DNA of 64,000 bases from Loktanella atrilutea (lineage in GTDB: Bacteria; Pseudomonadota; Alphaproteobacteria; Rhodobacterales; Rhodobacteraceae): contig NZ_FQUE01000006.1 in NCBI RefSeq assembly GCF_900128995.1, positions 1 to 64,000 on the forward strand, read 5' to 3'. This document shows positions 1 through 7,430 of this stretch, one piece after another. The notes beneath the pieces were generated by a model. It was not told the DNA's origin and made no database searches. It saw only the letters and a list, made by a program, of their open reading frames with translations. The translations under genes were made by a program, and so were the position numbers. Each line of letters begins with the position of its first letter. The first letter of the stretch is position 1.

Positions 1-611
1 ATCACATTGAGGCCGATGCCGCCCAGACCGAAGACGATGGCGCGGCTGCCGTATTCCACCTTGGCGGTGTTGATCACGGCCCCGATGCCGGTGGTGACGC
101 CGCAGCCGATGTAGCAGACCTTGTCGAAGGGCGCGTCGTCGCGGATCTTGGCCAGCGCGATCTCTGGCAAAACCGTGTGGTTGGCGAAGGTCGAGCAGCC
201 CATGTAGTGCAGGATCGGCGTGCCATCGAGCATGCTGAACCGCGAGGTCCCGTCGGGCATCACGCCGGCGCCTTGCGTCGTGCGGATCTTCTGGCAGAGG
301 TTGGTCTTGGGATTGAGGCAGTACTCGCACTCCCGGCACTCGGGCGTGTAGAGCGGGATCACGTGGTCGCCGGGCTTCAGCGAGGTCACGCCCTCGCCCA
401 CCTCCAGCACGACACCCGCGCCTTCATGACCCAGAATCGCCGGAAACGCGCCCTCGGGATCGTCGCCGGACAGGGTGAAGGCGTCCGTGTGGCACAGGCC
501 GGTCGCCTTGATCTCCACCAGCACCTCGCCCGCCTTCGGGCCGTCGAGGTTCACCTCCATGATCTCGAGGGGTTGTCCGGCCTTCAGGGCCACGGCTGCA
601 CGGGTTCGCAT
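1..611 (-). CDS. frmA: S-(hydroxymethyl)glutathione dehydrogenase (class III ADH), 5' part
   Basis: Oxidises S-(hydroxymethyl)glutathione, the adduct of formaldehyde and glutathione, to S-formylglutathione with NAD+ in the cytoplasm. The first 203 codons are present and the gene runs off the left edge; the family is about 370 residues long. Seen: catalytic-zinc Cys40 in GLCHTD and GHE at 61-63, the structural zinc cysteines 92, 95, 98 and 106 (CRECEYC, then C), Cys170 in CGVTTG, and the nucleotide-binding GLGGIG at 195-200. The ATG has AAAGG upstream. It is divergent from the I78 lipoprotein pair, so the 106-nt gap must hold its promoter. A GFA-fold gene lies 5 kb away but is not in an operon with it. 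Confidence 0.95.
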   Translation of the reverse strand, partial: MRTRAAVALKAGQPLEIMEVNLDGPKAGEVLVEIKATGLCHTDAFTLSGDDPEGAFPAILGHEGAGVVLEVGEGVTSLKPGDHVIPLYTPECRECEYCLNPKTNLCQKIRTTQGAGVMPDGTSRFSMLDGTPILHYMGCSTFANHTVLPEIALAKIRDDAPFDKVCYIGCGVTTGIGAVINTAKVEYGSRAIVFGLGGIGLNV

Positions 612-717
612 GGGATTGCCTTTCGCTGATCGATTTGCGGCGAAGGGTCGGGGAAATCCGGCCGGACCGCAACCCCGGACCTTGCCAGCCGGACAGGGTC
701 GCGGCATTGTGCGGCCC

Positions 718-1008
718 ATGAGAATACATGTCCTGACCCTGATCGTTCCGCTGCTGGCGGCCTGCCAACCTGTCGCGACCGCCCCCGGCGCGTCCCCTGC
801 GGGCACCGTGCCCGCCGGCGGCGATGCCTGCGGTGCATCCGCCTATGCCGACAAGATCGGCGGCCCGATGGGCGACCTGCGCTATCCGCCAGAGCAGGAA
901 GCGCGCCTGATCAACCCCGGCGAGATGACCACGCTGGAATACAAGCCCACACGCCTGAACATCGAGATCGACGCGGCCGGCCGGATCACGGGCCTGCGAT
1001 GCGGCTGA
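718..1008 (+). CDS. I78-family peptidase inhibitor-like lipoprotein (1)
   Basis: A 96-residue predicted lipoprotein. The N-terminus is a lipoprotein signal with LLAAC, lipidated Cys16. The mature part fits the peptidase inhibitor I78 family (elastase-inhibitor-like): CG near residue 39, a short linker, then [16 protein letters not shown] at the end, giving the conserved RLNI, the GxI and the closing CG with its cysteine pair. The ATG at 718 was chosen because the lipobox then lies at the expected distance; an upstream in-frame extension lacks a signal. The stop overlaps the start of the next, paralogous gene by 10 nt, so the two are translationally coupled. Protease inhibition is inferred from the family; the target protease is unknown. 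Confidence 0.75.
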   Translation: MRIHVLTLIVPLLAACQPVATAPGASPAGTVPAGGDACGASAYADKIGGPMGDLRYPPEQEARLINPGEMTTLEYKPTRLNIEIDAAGRITGLRCG

Positions 1009-1319
1009 TCGCGCTGGCGCCCCTGCTGATGGCTGCCGCCTGTGGCGGCGGCCCCTTGACCACGGCCAGTCCGGGGCGCGGGCCACAGACCGTCGATACA
1101 TCGGCGGTGCCCTCTGGTCCGGGGGTGGAGAATTCCTGCGGCGCGGGGCGGCAGATCAGCCTGCTGGGCAAGGATGCCACGGTGCTGGAGAAGGTTATGA
1201 TCCTCGGGCCGGTGCAGGTGCTGCGGCCCGGCAGCATCGCGGCGCAGGACTTTCAGCCCGACCGGATCAACTTCATCATCGGCCCCGACAACCGGATCAC
1301 GCAGATCACCTGCGGCTGA
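999..1319 (+). CDS. I78-family peptidase inhibitor-like lipoprotein (2)
   Basis: A 106-residue paralogue of the preceding gene. It has a short hydrophobic signal ending in MAAAC (lipidated Cys15), a proline/serine/threonine-rich linker, and an I78-like domain from about residue 45 (SCGAG) to the C-terminal DRINFIIGPDNRITQITCG pattern, equivalent to RLNI..GxI..CG of gene 1. It overlaps gene 1 by 10 nt and has no independent promoter, so it is the second gene of a two-gene transcript. The paralogues have diverged strongly outside the motif, which suggests an old duplication and possibly different target proteases. Function is inferred from the family. Confidence 0.72.
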   Translation: MRLIALAPLLMAAACGGGPLTTASPGRGPQTVDTSAVPSGPGVENSCGAGRQISLLGKDATVLEKVMILGPVQVLRPGSIAAQDFQPDRINFIIGPDNRITQITCG

Positions 1320-1325
1320 GCGGAA

Positions 1326-1361
1326 GACGCGCGGCCTGCAGACATGCAGGTCCCCCGCGTC
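1326..1361 (+). terminator. Stem-loop after the I78 pair
   Basis: GACGCG (1326-1331) pairs with CGCGTC (1356-1361) and CCTGCA (1335-1340) with TGCAGG (1345-1350), around a GACA loop. It starts 6 nt after the stop at 1319. There is no clear U-tract, so it may only protect the 3' end. Confidence 0.35.
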
Positions 1362-1530
1362 GCGCACTGGGTGGGGCTTTGTCACACGACGACGGGTGGA
1401 CCTGCACTGTGCCCCGGATAGCGGGACGGGATGGCGTCAGGATGGGCGTTTTGCGGCCAGTGGCGCATGGTTTCGCGGCGAAATCGGGGCGGCGTCTTGA
1501 TTTGGGGCGGTCAGTGCGCAAATCTGGCGC

Positions 1531-1872
1531 ATGACCATTCAGACCCCACCGCCCTTCGTCGCGACGCCAGATGACCGCGTGTCGTTCCACCGCACCGAAC
1601 TGGGGCCGATCCTGACGTTGTATGGCCGGATGGTTGCGGCGGGAGAATGGCGCGACTACGGGATTTCCGCCCTGCGCGACATGGCGGTGTTCAGCGTCTT
1701 TCGCCGCACGGCCGAGAACCCACTGTACCGGATCGAGAAGCGGCCCAAGCTGCGGCTGAAACAGGGGCAGTATGCGGTGGTCAGCATGGACGGGCAGATC
1801 CTGAAGCGGGGCAACGATCTGGCCGCCGTGCTGCGGGTGCTGGAGCGGAAACTGATCCGACCGGTGGACTGA
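1531..1872 (+). CDS. DUF2794 domain-containing protein
   Basis: A 113-residue cytoplasmic protein of the alphaproteobacterial DUF2794 family. The family core covers almost the whole chain: FHRTELGPILTLYGRMVAAG at about residues 19-38, EWRDY, then FSVFRRTAE, PLYRIEKRP and the C-terminal KRGNDLAAVLRVLERK. It has no signal peptide or membrane segment. The biochemical role is unknown. The ATG at 1531 gives the usual family length. It stands alone on its strand, converging on the NlpC/P60 gene across a short AT-rich interval. Confidence 0.88.
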   Translation: MTIQTPPPFVATPDDRVSFHRTELGPILTLYGRMVAAGEWRDYGISALRDMAVFSVFRRTAENPLYRIEKRPKLRLKQGQYAVVSMDGQILKRGNDLAAVLRVLERKLIRPVD

Positions 1873-1955
1873 AACCGGCGCCCGCAAAATTACATTGCAA
1901 AAAGCAAATGTTTCGCATGCGATACATATTATGTAATCTTTAACAGTATCTTAAC
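1873..1955. other. AT-rich interval between convergent genes
   Basis: An 83-nt AT-rich tract in GC-rich surroundings. It contains nested inverted repeats: ATTACAT/ATGTAAT (outer arms), CATTGC/GCAAATG, and TACAT-ATT-ATGTA at 1923-1935. It probably terminates transcription from both sides; a protein-binding role is possible. Confidence 0.35.
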
Positions 1956-2807
1956 TCAGATTGACAAACCCTCTACGCGGCGGCGGGAGGTGACCTCGCT
2001 GTGCTCGGCCGTCCGGATGCGCAGGATCGCGTTGGCGAGGGGTTCGTAGGTGACGGCCATGGCGTTGCCGTTGGCGTGGATCATCGTGGCCGCGTCCACC
2101 ATCATGCCGACGTGGCCACGCCAGAAGATCAGGTCGCCGCGCTGCAGATCCGCGTCCTCTGGCAGCGCCTCGCCCAGGGCGCCTTCTTGCAGGTCGGCGT
2201 CGCCGGGACAGGGCATGTCACAGGCATGCAGGCTGGCGGCAATGAGGCCGGAACAGTCGAGGCCGCGGGTCGAATTGCCCCCCCAGAGGTAGGGCACGCC
2301 GAAATGAAGCTGCGCGATGGTGGCGGGGCTGCTGAAGGGGCGGTCGAGCGGCCTGAGATGCTTCTTGGGGATGAAGCCCTGCGGGGTTTCGTAGAAGTGG
2401 CGCCGTTCGTCCAGCACACGGACCCGCGCACCGAAGGGCAGTTGCAGCACGTCCGGGGATTTCAGATCGTCGGCGGCATAGGCATGGGTGGCGAAGGTGC
2501 CGACGCGGTGGGTCGGCACCACCTCTGCCGTCAGCCGGTCGGAGGGAACGTAGCCCACGTAGCCGTCGTGACAGTGGACGAAGGACCAGCCCGCGCGATC
2601 CTCGAGCACGCTGACGTCGGCGCCGAGCAGGAGCTGACGGTCGCGGCGGCCGTCGGGGGCGGTCATCAGGTCGGTCACCGGGTGCGTCAGCGTGGCGGGG
2701 GTGCCGTCGACCAGCGTCAGGCCGTACACCTGCCCCGCGAGGGTGCGGTGGGCGACGCGGGCATTGGCGGGCCAGAGGCGCCGGTCGGGGGTCGCGGCTT
2801 GCGTCAT
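1956..2807 (-). CDS. NlpC/P60 family peptidoglycan hydrolase
   Basis: A 283-residue C40-family peptidase of the YkfC type, expected to cut gamma-D-glutamyl-diamino acid bonds in murein peptides. Two SH3-like regions (about residues 45-95 and 100-150) precede the NlpC/P60 domain (about 160-283). Catalytic residues visible: Cys185 in LDCSGLI, His232 in RGHVGMM, and a third polar residue near His244. There is no signal peptide, so it probably acts on recycled peptides in the cytoplasm. The gene overlaps the upstream aminopeptidase gene by 4 nt (ATGA), so the two are coupled; together they could take murein tripeptides down to amino acids. Confidence 0.85.
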   Translation of the reverse strand: MTQAATPDRRLWPANARVAHRTLAGQVYGLTLVDGTPATLTHPVTDLMTAPDGRRDRQLLLGADVSVLEDRAGWSFVHCHDGYVGYVPSDRLTAEVVPTHRVGTFATHAYAADDLKSPDVLQLPFGARVRVLDERRHFYETPQGFIPKKHLRPLDRPFSSPATIAQLHFGVPYLWGGNSTRGLDCSGLIAASLHACDMPCPGDADLQEGALGEALPEDADLQRGDLIFWRGHVGMMVDAATMIHANGNAMAVTYEPLANAILRIRTAEHSEVTSRRRVEGLSI

Positions 2808-4195
2808 AGCTTCAACAGGTCAGGCAGGGCCGCGAGGATCGCGCGGGCGCCCATGCCGACGCCACCCTTGGGGCGTGCGGGCTTGGGCTGCGGGTTCCAG
2901 CCGTAGATGTCGAAGTGGATATAGGGTTTGTCGGTGAAACGGCGCAGGAAGAGGGCCGCCGTGATCGACCCCGCGAACCCGCCCGAGGGCGCGTTGTCGA
3001 GGTCGGCGATGCCGGGTTCGATCATGTCTTCGTAGGGGTCGTGGAAGGGCAGCCGCCAGACCGGATCGGCGACCTGCGCGGCCCCGGCAGTCAGCGCCGC
3101 GGCGCTGGCGTCGTCATCGGTGAAGAAGGGCGCGAGGTCGGGGCCCACCGCGACGCGTGCGGCCCCGGTCAGGGTCGCCATGGAGATCACGAGGTCGGTC
3201 TCTGCCTCGCAGGCCAGCGCCAGGGCGTCGGCGAGCACGAGGCGGCCTTCGGCGTCAGTGTTGTTGATCTCGACCGTGAGGCCCTTGCGGCTGGTCAGGA
3301 TGTCCTGCGGGCGGAAGGCATTGCCCGAGATGGAGTTTTCCACCGCCGGGATCAGGACCCGCAGGCGCAGGGGCAGGTCAAGCGCCATGATCATCCGGGC
3401 GAGGCCGAGGACGGTGGCGGCGCCGCCCATGTCCTTTTTCATCAGTCCCATGGAGCTGCCGGGCTTGATGTTGAGGCCGCCGGTGTCGAAGCAGACGCCC
3501 TTGCCGACGAGGGTGAGGTGCGGACCGGTGTCGCCCCATGACATGTCGATCAGCCGCGGCGGCGTGGCGCTGGCGCGGCCGACGGCGTGGATCATCGGGA
3601 AGTTTGACGACAGCAGGTCGTCGCCGGTGATGACGTTGATCCGCGCGTCATGGCGGCGGGCGAGGCTGCGGGCCGCATCCTCGAGATCCGCGGGGCTCAT
3701 GTCGCTGGTGGGCGTGTTGATGAGGTCGCGGGTCAGCGCCTCGCCCGCCGCGATGGCCTCGATCCGGGGGGCGTCGATGCCGTCGGGGGCCACCAGTTGC
3801 GCCGCGTCGGGCTTGGGCTTGGTGTAGCGGTCGAAGCTGTAGGATTCGAGGAGCCAGCCGAGGGCTGCATCCTCCAGCGCCTGACCGTCGAGGCCGGAGG
3901 CGATCGCGTAGGTGCCGGCGGGCAGCTTGCGGGCGGCGGTGGCGGTGACGAAGCGGGTGCGGCGGCGGGTGGCGGCACTGCCCTGCCCCACCAGCGCCAT
4001 GGCGATGGCGCCGTCGGCGCCTGGCACCAGCAGGATCGCACCGGCGGCGCCGGTGAAGCCGCTGGCCTGCGCCCATGCGCGGGCGGACTGCGGGATCGTG
4101 TCGGTCGCGTCGGCGTCGATGATGTGAAGGGGGATGGCCGCAGAGTCGGGAGCGGCGAAGGTGGCAGGCGTGCGGTCGGTCATCGGGGGTTCCAT
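2804..4195 (-). CDS. Leucyl aminopeptidase family protein (M17)
   Basis: A 463-residue cytosolic metallo-aminopeptidase that removes N-terminal residues from peptides. The catalytic domain has GKGVCFDTGG (231-240), KKDMGG (253-258) and the M17 signature NTDAEGRL (312-319), which supply the two-metal site and catalytic lysine/arginine. The N-terminal domain is shorter and more divergent than in E. coli PepA, as in other Rhodobacterales homologues. ATG 4195 follows GGGGGAG; ATG 4183 is an alternative. It is first in a two-gene operon with the NlpC/P60 hydrolase (4-nt overlap). Confidence 0.88.
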   Translation of the reverse strand: MEPPMTDRTPATFAAPDSAAIPLHIIDADATDTIPQSARAWAQASGFTGAAGAILLVPGADGAIAMALVGQGSAATRRRTRFVTATAARKLPAGTYAIASGLDGQALEDAALGWLLESYSFDRYTKPKPDAAQLVAPDGIDAPRIEAIAAGEALTRDLINTPTSDMSPADLEDAARSLARRHDARINVITGDDLLSSNFPMIHAVGRASATPPRLIDMSWGDTGPHLTLVGKGVCFDTGGLNIKPGSSMGLMKKDMGGAATVLGLARMIMALDLPLRLRVLIPAVENSISGNAFRPQDILTSRKGLTVEINNTDAEGRLVLADALALACEAETDLVISMATLTGAARVAVGPDLAPFFTDDDASAAALTAGAAQVADPVWRLPFHDPYEDMIEPGIADLDNAPSGGFAGSITAALFLRRFTDKPYIHFDIYGWNPQPKPARPKGGVGMGARAILAALPDLLKL

Positions 4196-4244
4196 TCTGG
4201 CTCCCCCTCAGGGTAACGGTCTGGCCGGTGACGGCAAGGCCGGA

Positions 4245-4619
4245 TCAGAAGTCGCGGAAGTCCCAGACCTGTCCGATGGCATGGTCGAAGCCGCGTTCGA
4301 GGCGCGAGAGCGTGGCTTCCAGCGCGATCCCGTCGCGCTGGCGGGCGCAGATACCGACGTGGCGGGCAGCGGCCGCGACCTCTGTCAGGCCGATGCCCTG
4401 CGCCACGGCGGCCATGCGGCCGGACTGGCGGGCCAGTTCATCGAAGCCGGCGATGGCGCGCACGTCATGCAGGCGGGTCAGTCGGATCGCCAGATCCTCC
4501 AGCGCGCGGCAGATCGTCTCCTCCGCCGCCGTGTCGCCCAGATCCTTGTAGATCTCGCTAAGCGGACCGGGGTCCATCGCGGGGTTGCGAGTGCACTCAA
4601 GAATGGTAACGATGCTCAT
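4245..4619 (-). CDS. Uncharacterised helical cytoplasmic protein
   Basis: A 124-residue protein I cannot assign. It is predicted mostly helical, with no signal peptide or membrane segment. The segment RALEDLAIRLTRLHDVRAIA and the following helices loosely resemble a histidine-phosphotransfer-type four-helix bundle, but no convincing phosphorylatable histidine motif is present. The start ATG at 4619 gives the beginning MSIVTILEC; the reading frame stays open upstream antisense to the carbonic anhydrase, which I ignore. It is divergently transcribed from the carbonic anhydrase gene, and the intergenic region carries an FNR-type dyad, hinting at shared oxygen-related control. Confidence 0.6.
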   Translation of the reverse strand: MSIVTILECTRNPAMDPGPLSEIYKDLGDTAAEETICRALEDLAIRLTRLHDVRAIAGFDELARQSGRMAAVAQGIGLTEVAAAARHVGICARQRDGIALEATLSRLERGFDHAIGQVWDFRDF

Positions 4620-4686
4620 CGGATCGGGCCTTTGGTCAGGATGCTGTCGATGGACCACTTCTAGGACTTGCGTGGTCACCATTTGG

Positions 4687-4700
4687 TTGACGCACGTCAA
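4687..4700. promoter_or_regulatory. FNR/CRP-type dyad (TTGAC-N4-GTCAA)
   Basis: TTGACGCACGTCAA lies almost exactly midway between the divergent starts at 4619 and 4767. The arms TTGAC/GTCAA with a 4-nt spacer match the FNR/FnrL consensus TTGAT-N4-ATCAA except for one symmetric change per arm. Confidence 0.5.
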
Positions 4701-4766
4701 TGAAATCCCTCGAACTCCTGTCAAATACGCCTTAATCCTGTCGTAAATGCCGAAGGAGTGATCGCC

Positions 4767-5414
4767 ATGCAGTTCGCCAAACCGCTGCCGGAATATCTGG
4801 TCAAGCGCTACCACGGCTGGAAGGCCACGACTTATACCGAGAACCGGAGCTGGTACATGCGGCTGGCCGAGGACGGGCAGCATCCGCGGGCCATGGTCAT
4901 CTCCTGCTGCGACAGCCGGGTGCATGTGACCTCGATCTTCGGCGCGGATCAGGGCGAGTTCTTCATCCATCGCAACATCGCTAACCTCGTGCCGCCATTC
5001 ACGCCGGACGGGCAGCAGCACGGCACCTCTGCCGCGGTGGAATATGCGGTCACGGCGCTGAAGGTCGCGCATGTGGTCGTGATGGGCCATTCCAGTTGCG
5101 GCGGCGTGCTGGGTTGTTTCGACATGTGCGAGGGCAAGGCCCCGCAGCTTGACGAGAAGACGAGCTTTGTCGGGCGCTGGATGGATATCCTGCGGCCCGG
5201 CTACGACCGGCTGGCGGAGGGCGACGACAAGACCCGCCTGCGCGCGCTGGAGAAGGAGGCGGTTCTGGTCAGTCTGGAGAACCTGATGACCTTCCCCTTC
5301 GTCAAGCAGGCGGTGGACGACGGGATGCTGTCGTTGCACGGGCTGTGGAACCATATCGGCGAGGGCACGCTGGAATGCTACGACCCGGCGACCCGCCGGT
5401 TCGCGGCGGTCTGA
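4767..5414 (+). CDS. Beta-class carbonic anhydrase
   Basis: Interconverts CO2 and bicarbonate; cytoplasmic zinc enzyme of 215 residues. Zinc ligands and catalytic dyad are visible: Cys48 with Asp50 and Arg52 in CCDSRV, and His108 and Cys111 in MGHSSCGG. The family segment FIHRNIANLVPP is also intact. ATG 4767 was chosen because AAGGAG at 4753-4758 lies 8 nt upstream; the in-frame GTG at 4758 overlaps that ribosome binding site. The FNR-type dyad lies 67 nt before the start. A small DUF4287 gene follows after 9 nt, probably in the same transcript. Confidence 0.93.
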   Translation: MQFAKPLPEYLVKRYHGWKATTYTENRSWYMRLAEDGQHPRAMVISCCDSRVHVTSIFGADQGEFFIHRNIANLVPPFTPDGQQHGTSAAVEYAVTALKVAHVVVMGHSSCGGVLGCFDMCEGKAPQLDEKTSFVGRWMDILRPGYDRLAEGDDKTRLRALEKEAVLVSLENLMTFPFVKQAVDDGMLSLHGLWNHIGEGTLECYDPATRRFAAV

Positions 5415-5423
5415 GACGCGGTC

Positions 5424-5645
5424 ATGGCAGATAAGGTCAAGGGGCCCGCATCCTACTTTCCGGCGATCGAGGCGAAATACGGACGTCCCATCGCCGCATG
5501 GAAGGCGCTGATCCGGGAGCAGACCGGGCTGACGCACATGGGGTTGGTCGGCTGGCTGAAGGACACGCACGGCATGGGGCACGGCCACGCGAACGCGCTG
5601 GTGGCCGACACGCTGCGGGAAGACACGAAGGACGGCAAGGGCTGA
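5424..5645 (+). CDS. DUF4287 domain-containing protein
   Basis: A 73-residue protein matching the DUF4287 family: the core YFPAIEAKYGRPIAAWK, a middle helix with LTHMGLVGWLKDTHGMGHGH, and a basic tail. Members are small, probably soluble, and of unknown function; the GHGHANALV stretch is typical. It starts 9 nt after the carbonic anhydrase stop and so is likely co-transcribed with it. No metal or catalytic site can be claimed from the sequence. Confidence 0.8.
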   Translation: MADKVKGPASYFPAIEAKYGRPIAAWKALIREQTGLTHMGLVGWLKDTHGMGHGHANALVADTLREDTKDGKG

Positions 5646-5663
5646 GGACCCGACGCCCCGGCG

Positions 5664-5993
5664 TCAGTCGCCGCGCGCGTGGCTGTCGTGGCGGGGGATC
5701 GCGGCAAGCAGGGCGGGATCTGCGTTCTGCATGTTCACGCCCATCTTTGCGCGGTCGGTGTCGCGGCTGGCCCAGTGGGTCAGCACGCCGCAAATGTCGC
5801 AGCGGTGCAGCGCGATCGTCCGTTCACCCCAGATGTAGGCCTGCGTCGCGCCCGATATCCGCACCTGTGCGGGCGGGAAATACGCCCAGAGCGCGCCGTA
5901 GCGGCGGCAGATACTGCAACTGCACTGGTTGAGGTCACGCGGCAGACTGGGCAGCGTCAGCGTGACCTGTCCGCAGTGGCACTGGATTTGCAT
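5664..5993 (-). CDS. GFA-fold (glutathione-dependent formaldehyde-activating family) protein
   Basis: A 109-residue zinc-binding protein of the GFA/CENP-V superfamily. Cysteine pairs of the fold are intact: CHCGQ at residues 5-9, CSCSICRR at about 24-31, and CDICG near residue 70. The family is named for a proposed role in speeding the reaction of formaldehyde with glutathione, but many members have other or unknown roles. frmA in this window acts on that adduct, yet the genes are 5 kb apart in different transcripts, so a functional link is only a possibility. It faces away from the imelysin operon over a 177-nt shared upstream region. Confidence 0.8.
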   Translation of the reverse strand: MQIQCHCGQVTLTLPSLPRDLNQCSCSICRRYGALWAYFPPAQVRISGATQAYIWGERTIALHRCDICGVLTHWASRDTDRAKMGVNMQNADPALLAAIPRHDSHARGD

Positions 5994-6170
5994 TGGTGAA
6001 CCCTCCGCTGGATCAAGCCGAACATAGCGCGGCAGAGCGGCGCTGTCCGCATCGATGATGCTGCGGGCGCGACCTATGACGCGTAAAAAACTATTTTTGT
6101 CGGGTTTACTTTCCTGAGCGATTTAATAAACATTGCCGCAGGACATCGGGATCGAAAGGACACCCCTGAG
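5994..6170. promoter_or_regulatory. Divergent promoter region GFA / imelysin operon
   Basis: A 177-nt gap with an AT-rich core near 6085-6130, including AAAAA-CTA-TTTTT (6086-6098) and the only poorly GC-rich stretch nearby. It must carry the promoter of the imelysin operon. I looked for Fur, RirA (IRO) and Irr (ICE) motifs and found no convincing match. Confidence 0.4.
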
Positions 6171-7430
6171 ATGACGCGCACATGTATCATGATGATGACA
6201 GTGGCCGGCCTTGCCACGCAGGTGCAGGCCGAGACGTCGCAGGCGCAGGTGGTGGAAACCTATGCCGATATCGCAGAGGCGGGGTATCGCGATAGTCTGA
6301 CGACCGCCGAAGCGTTGCGCGATGCCATCGCGGCGCTGACAGAGGCACCGTCCGAATCGACGCTGACCGCCGCCCGCGCCGCGTGGCGCGCGGCCCGCGA
6401 TCCCTACATGCAGACAGAGGTTTTCCGCTTCGGCAATCCCATCGTCGACGACTGGGAGGGACGGGTGAACGCCTGGCCGCTGGACGAGGGTCTGATCGAT
6501 TCCGTCGCCGACGGTTATTTCGGCGCCGGAGAGAACGAATTCGCGCAGCTGAACGTGATCGCGACGCCGACCTTCACCCTGTCCGGGCAGGAGGTCGATG
6601 CGACCGAGATCACCCCCGCCCTGCTGTCGGACGTGCTGCAAGAGGCCGACGGCAGCGAGGCGAATGTCGCCACCGGCTATCACGCGATCGAGTTCCTGCT
6701 GTGGGGGCAGGATCTGATCAGCGACGCGCCGGAGGCGGGACAGCGGCCCTGGACCGATTATGCGCAGGGCGACGCCTGCACGGGCGGCAACTGCGACCGG
6801 CGGGCCGCCTATCTGACGGTGGCGGCGGACCTGCTGGTCGACGACCTGTCGTTCATGGTCGACCAGTGGGCCGATGACGGCGCGGCGCGGGCGGCGGTGA
6901 CGACGGACCCGCAGGCCGGGATCGCTGCCATGCTGACCGGCATCGGCAACCTGTCCTATGGCGAGATGGCGGGCCAGCGGGTGAAGCTGGGCCTGATCCT
7001 GCACGACCCGGAGGAAGAGCACGACTGCTTTTCCGACAACACGCCGAGCAGCCACTACCACGACGTGCTGGGGATGCAGAACGTCTGGCTGGGCAGCTAC
7101 ACCGGCCCCGACGGTGACGTGACGACCGGGCCTGCCCTGCGCGACGTGGTGGCCGAGGCCGATCCAGAACTGGCCGAGACGCTGACCGCGCAGCTGGCCG
7201 ACACGGTCGCCGCGGCGAATGCGCTGCGCGATGCGCAGGCGGAGGGCATGCACTATGACATGCTGCTGCAGGTCGGCAATCCGGAGGGCGAGGCGCTGAT
7301 CACCCCCCTGATCGACGCGCTGGTGGATCAGTCCCGGTCGATCGAGCGGGTGTCGCGGGCGTTGAACGTGAACGGCGTGGTGGTCGAGGGCGACGACACG
7401 CTGGAGGCATCTGGCGAGGTCTTCAAGTGA
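6171..7430 (+). CDS. Imelysin family (M75-like) periplasmic protein, IrpA-type
   Basis: A 419-residue exported protein with a signal peptide of about 20 residues (cleavage after VQA). The imelysin signature GYHAIEFLLWGQD starts at residue 169, matching the conserved GxHAIE motif, and a DNTPSSHYHD stretch lies in the second half. Imelysin/IrpA-like proteins are predicted periplasmic or membrane-attached iron-linked proteins; no protease activity is proven for most. It is first in a tight operon: its TGA overlaps the ATG of the di-heme gene by one base, and a second imelysin and a DUF1513 gene follow. This set is typically iron-regulated. Confidence 0.85.
   Translation: MTRTCIMMMTVAGLATQVQAETSQAQVVETYADIAEAGYRDSLTTAEALRDAIAALTEAPSESTLTAARAAWRAARDPYMQTEVFRFGNPIVDDWEGRVNAWPLDEGLIDSVADGYFGAGENEFAQLNVIATPTFTLSGQEVDATEITPALLSDVLQEADGSEANVATGYHAIEFLLWGQDLISDAPEAGQRPWTDYAQGDACTGGNCDRRAAYLTVAADLLVDDLSFMVDQWADDGAARAAVTTDPQAGIAAMLTGIGNLSYGEMAGQRVKLGLILHDPEEEHDCFSDNTPSSHYHDVLGMQNVWLGSYTGPDGDVTTGPALRDVVAEADPELAETLTAQLADTVAAANALRDAQAEGMHYDMLLQVGNPEGEALITPLIDALVDQSRSIERVSRALNVNGVVVEGDDTLEASGEVFK

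Noticed and set aside
6086-6098. AAAAA-CTA-TTTTT upstream of the imelysin operon as an iron box
   Set aside because: It does not match Fur, Irr or RirA consensus and is best explained as an AT-rich promoter element.
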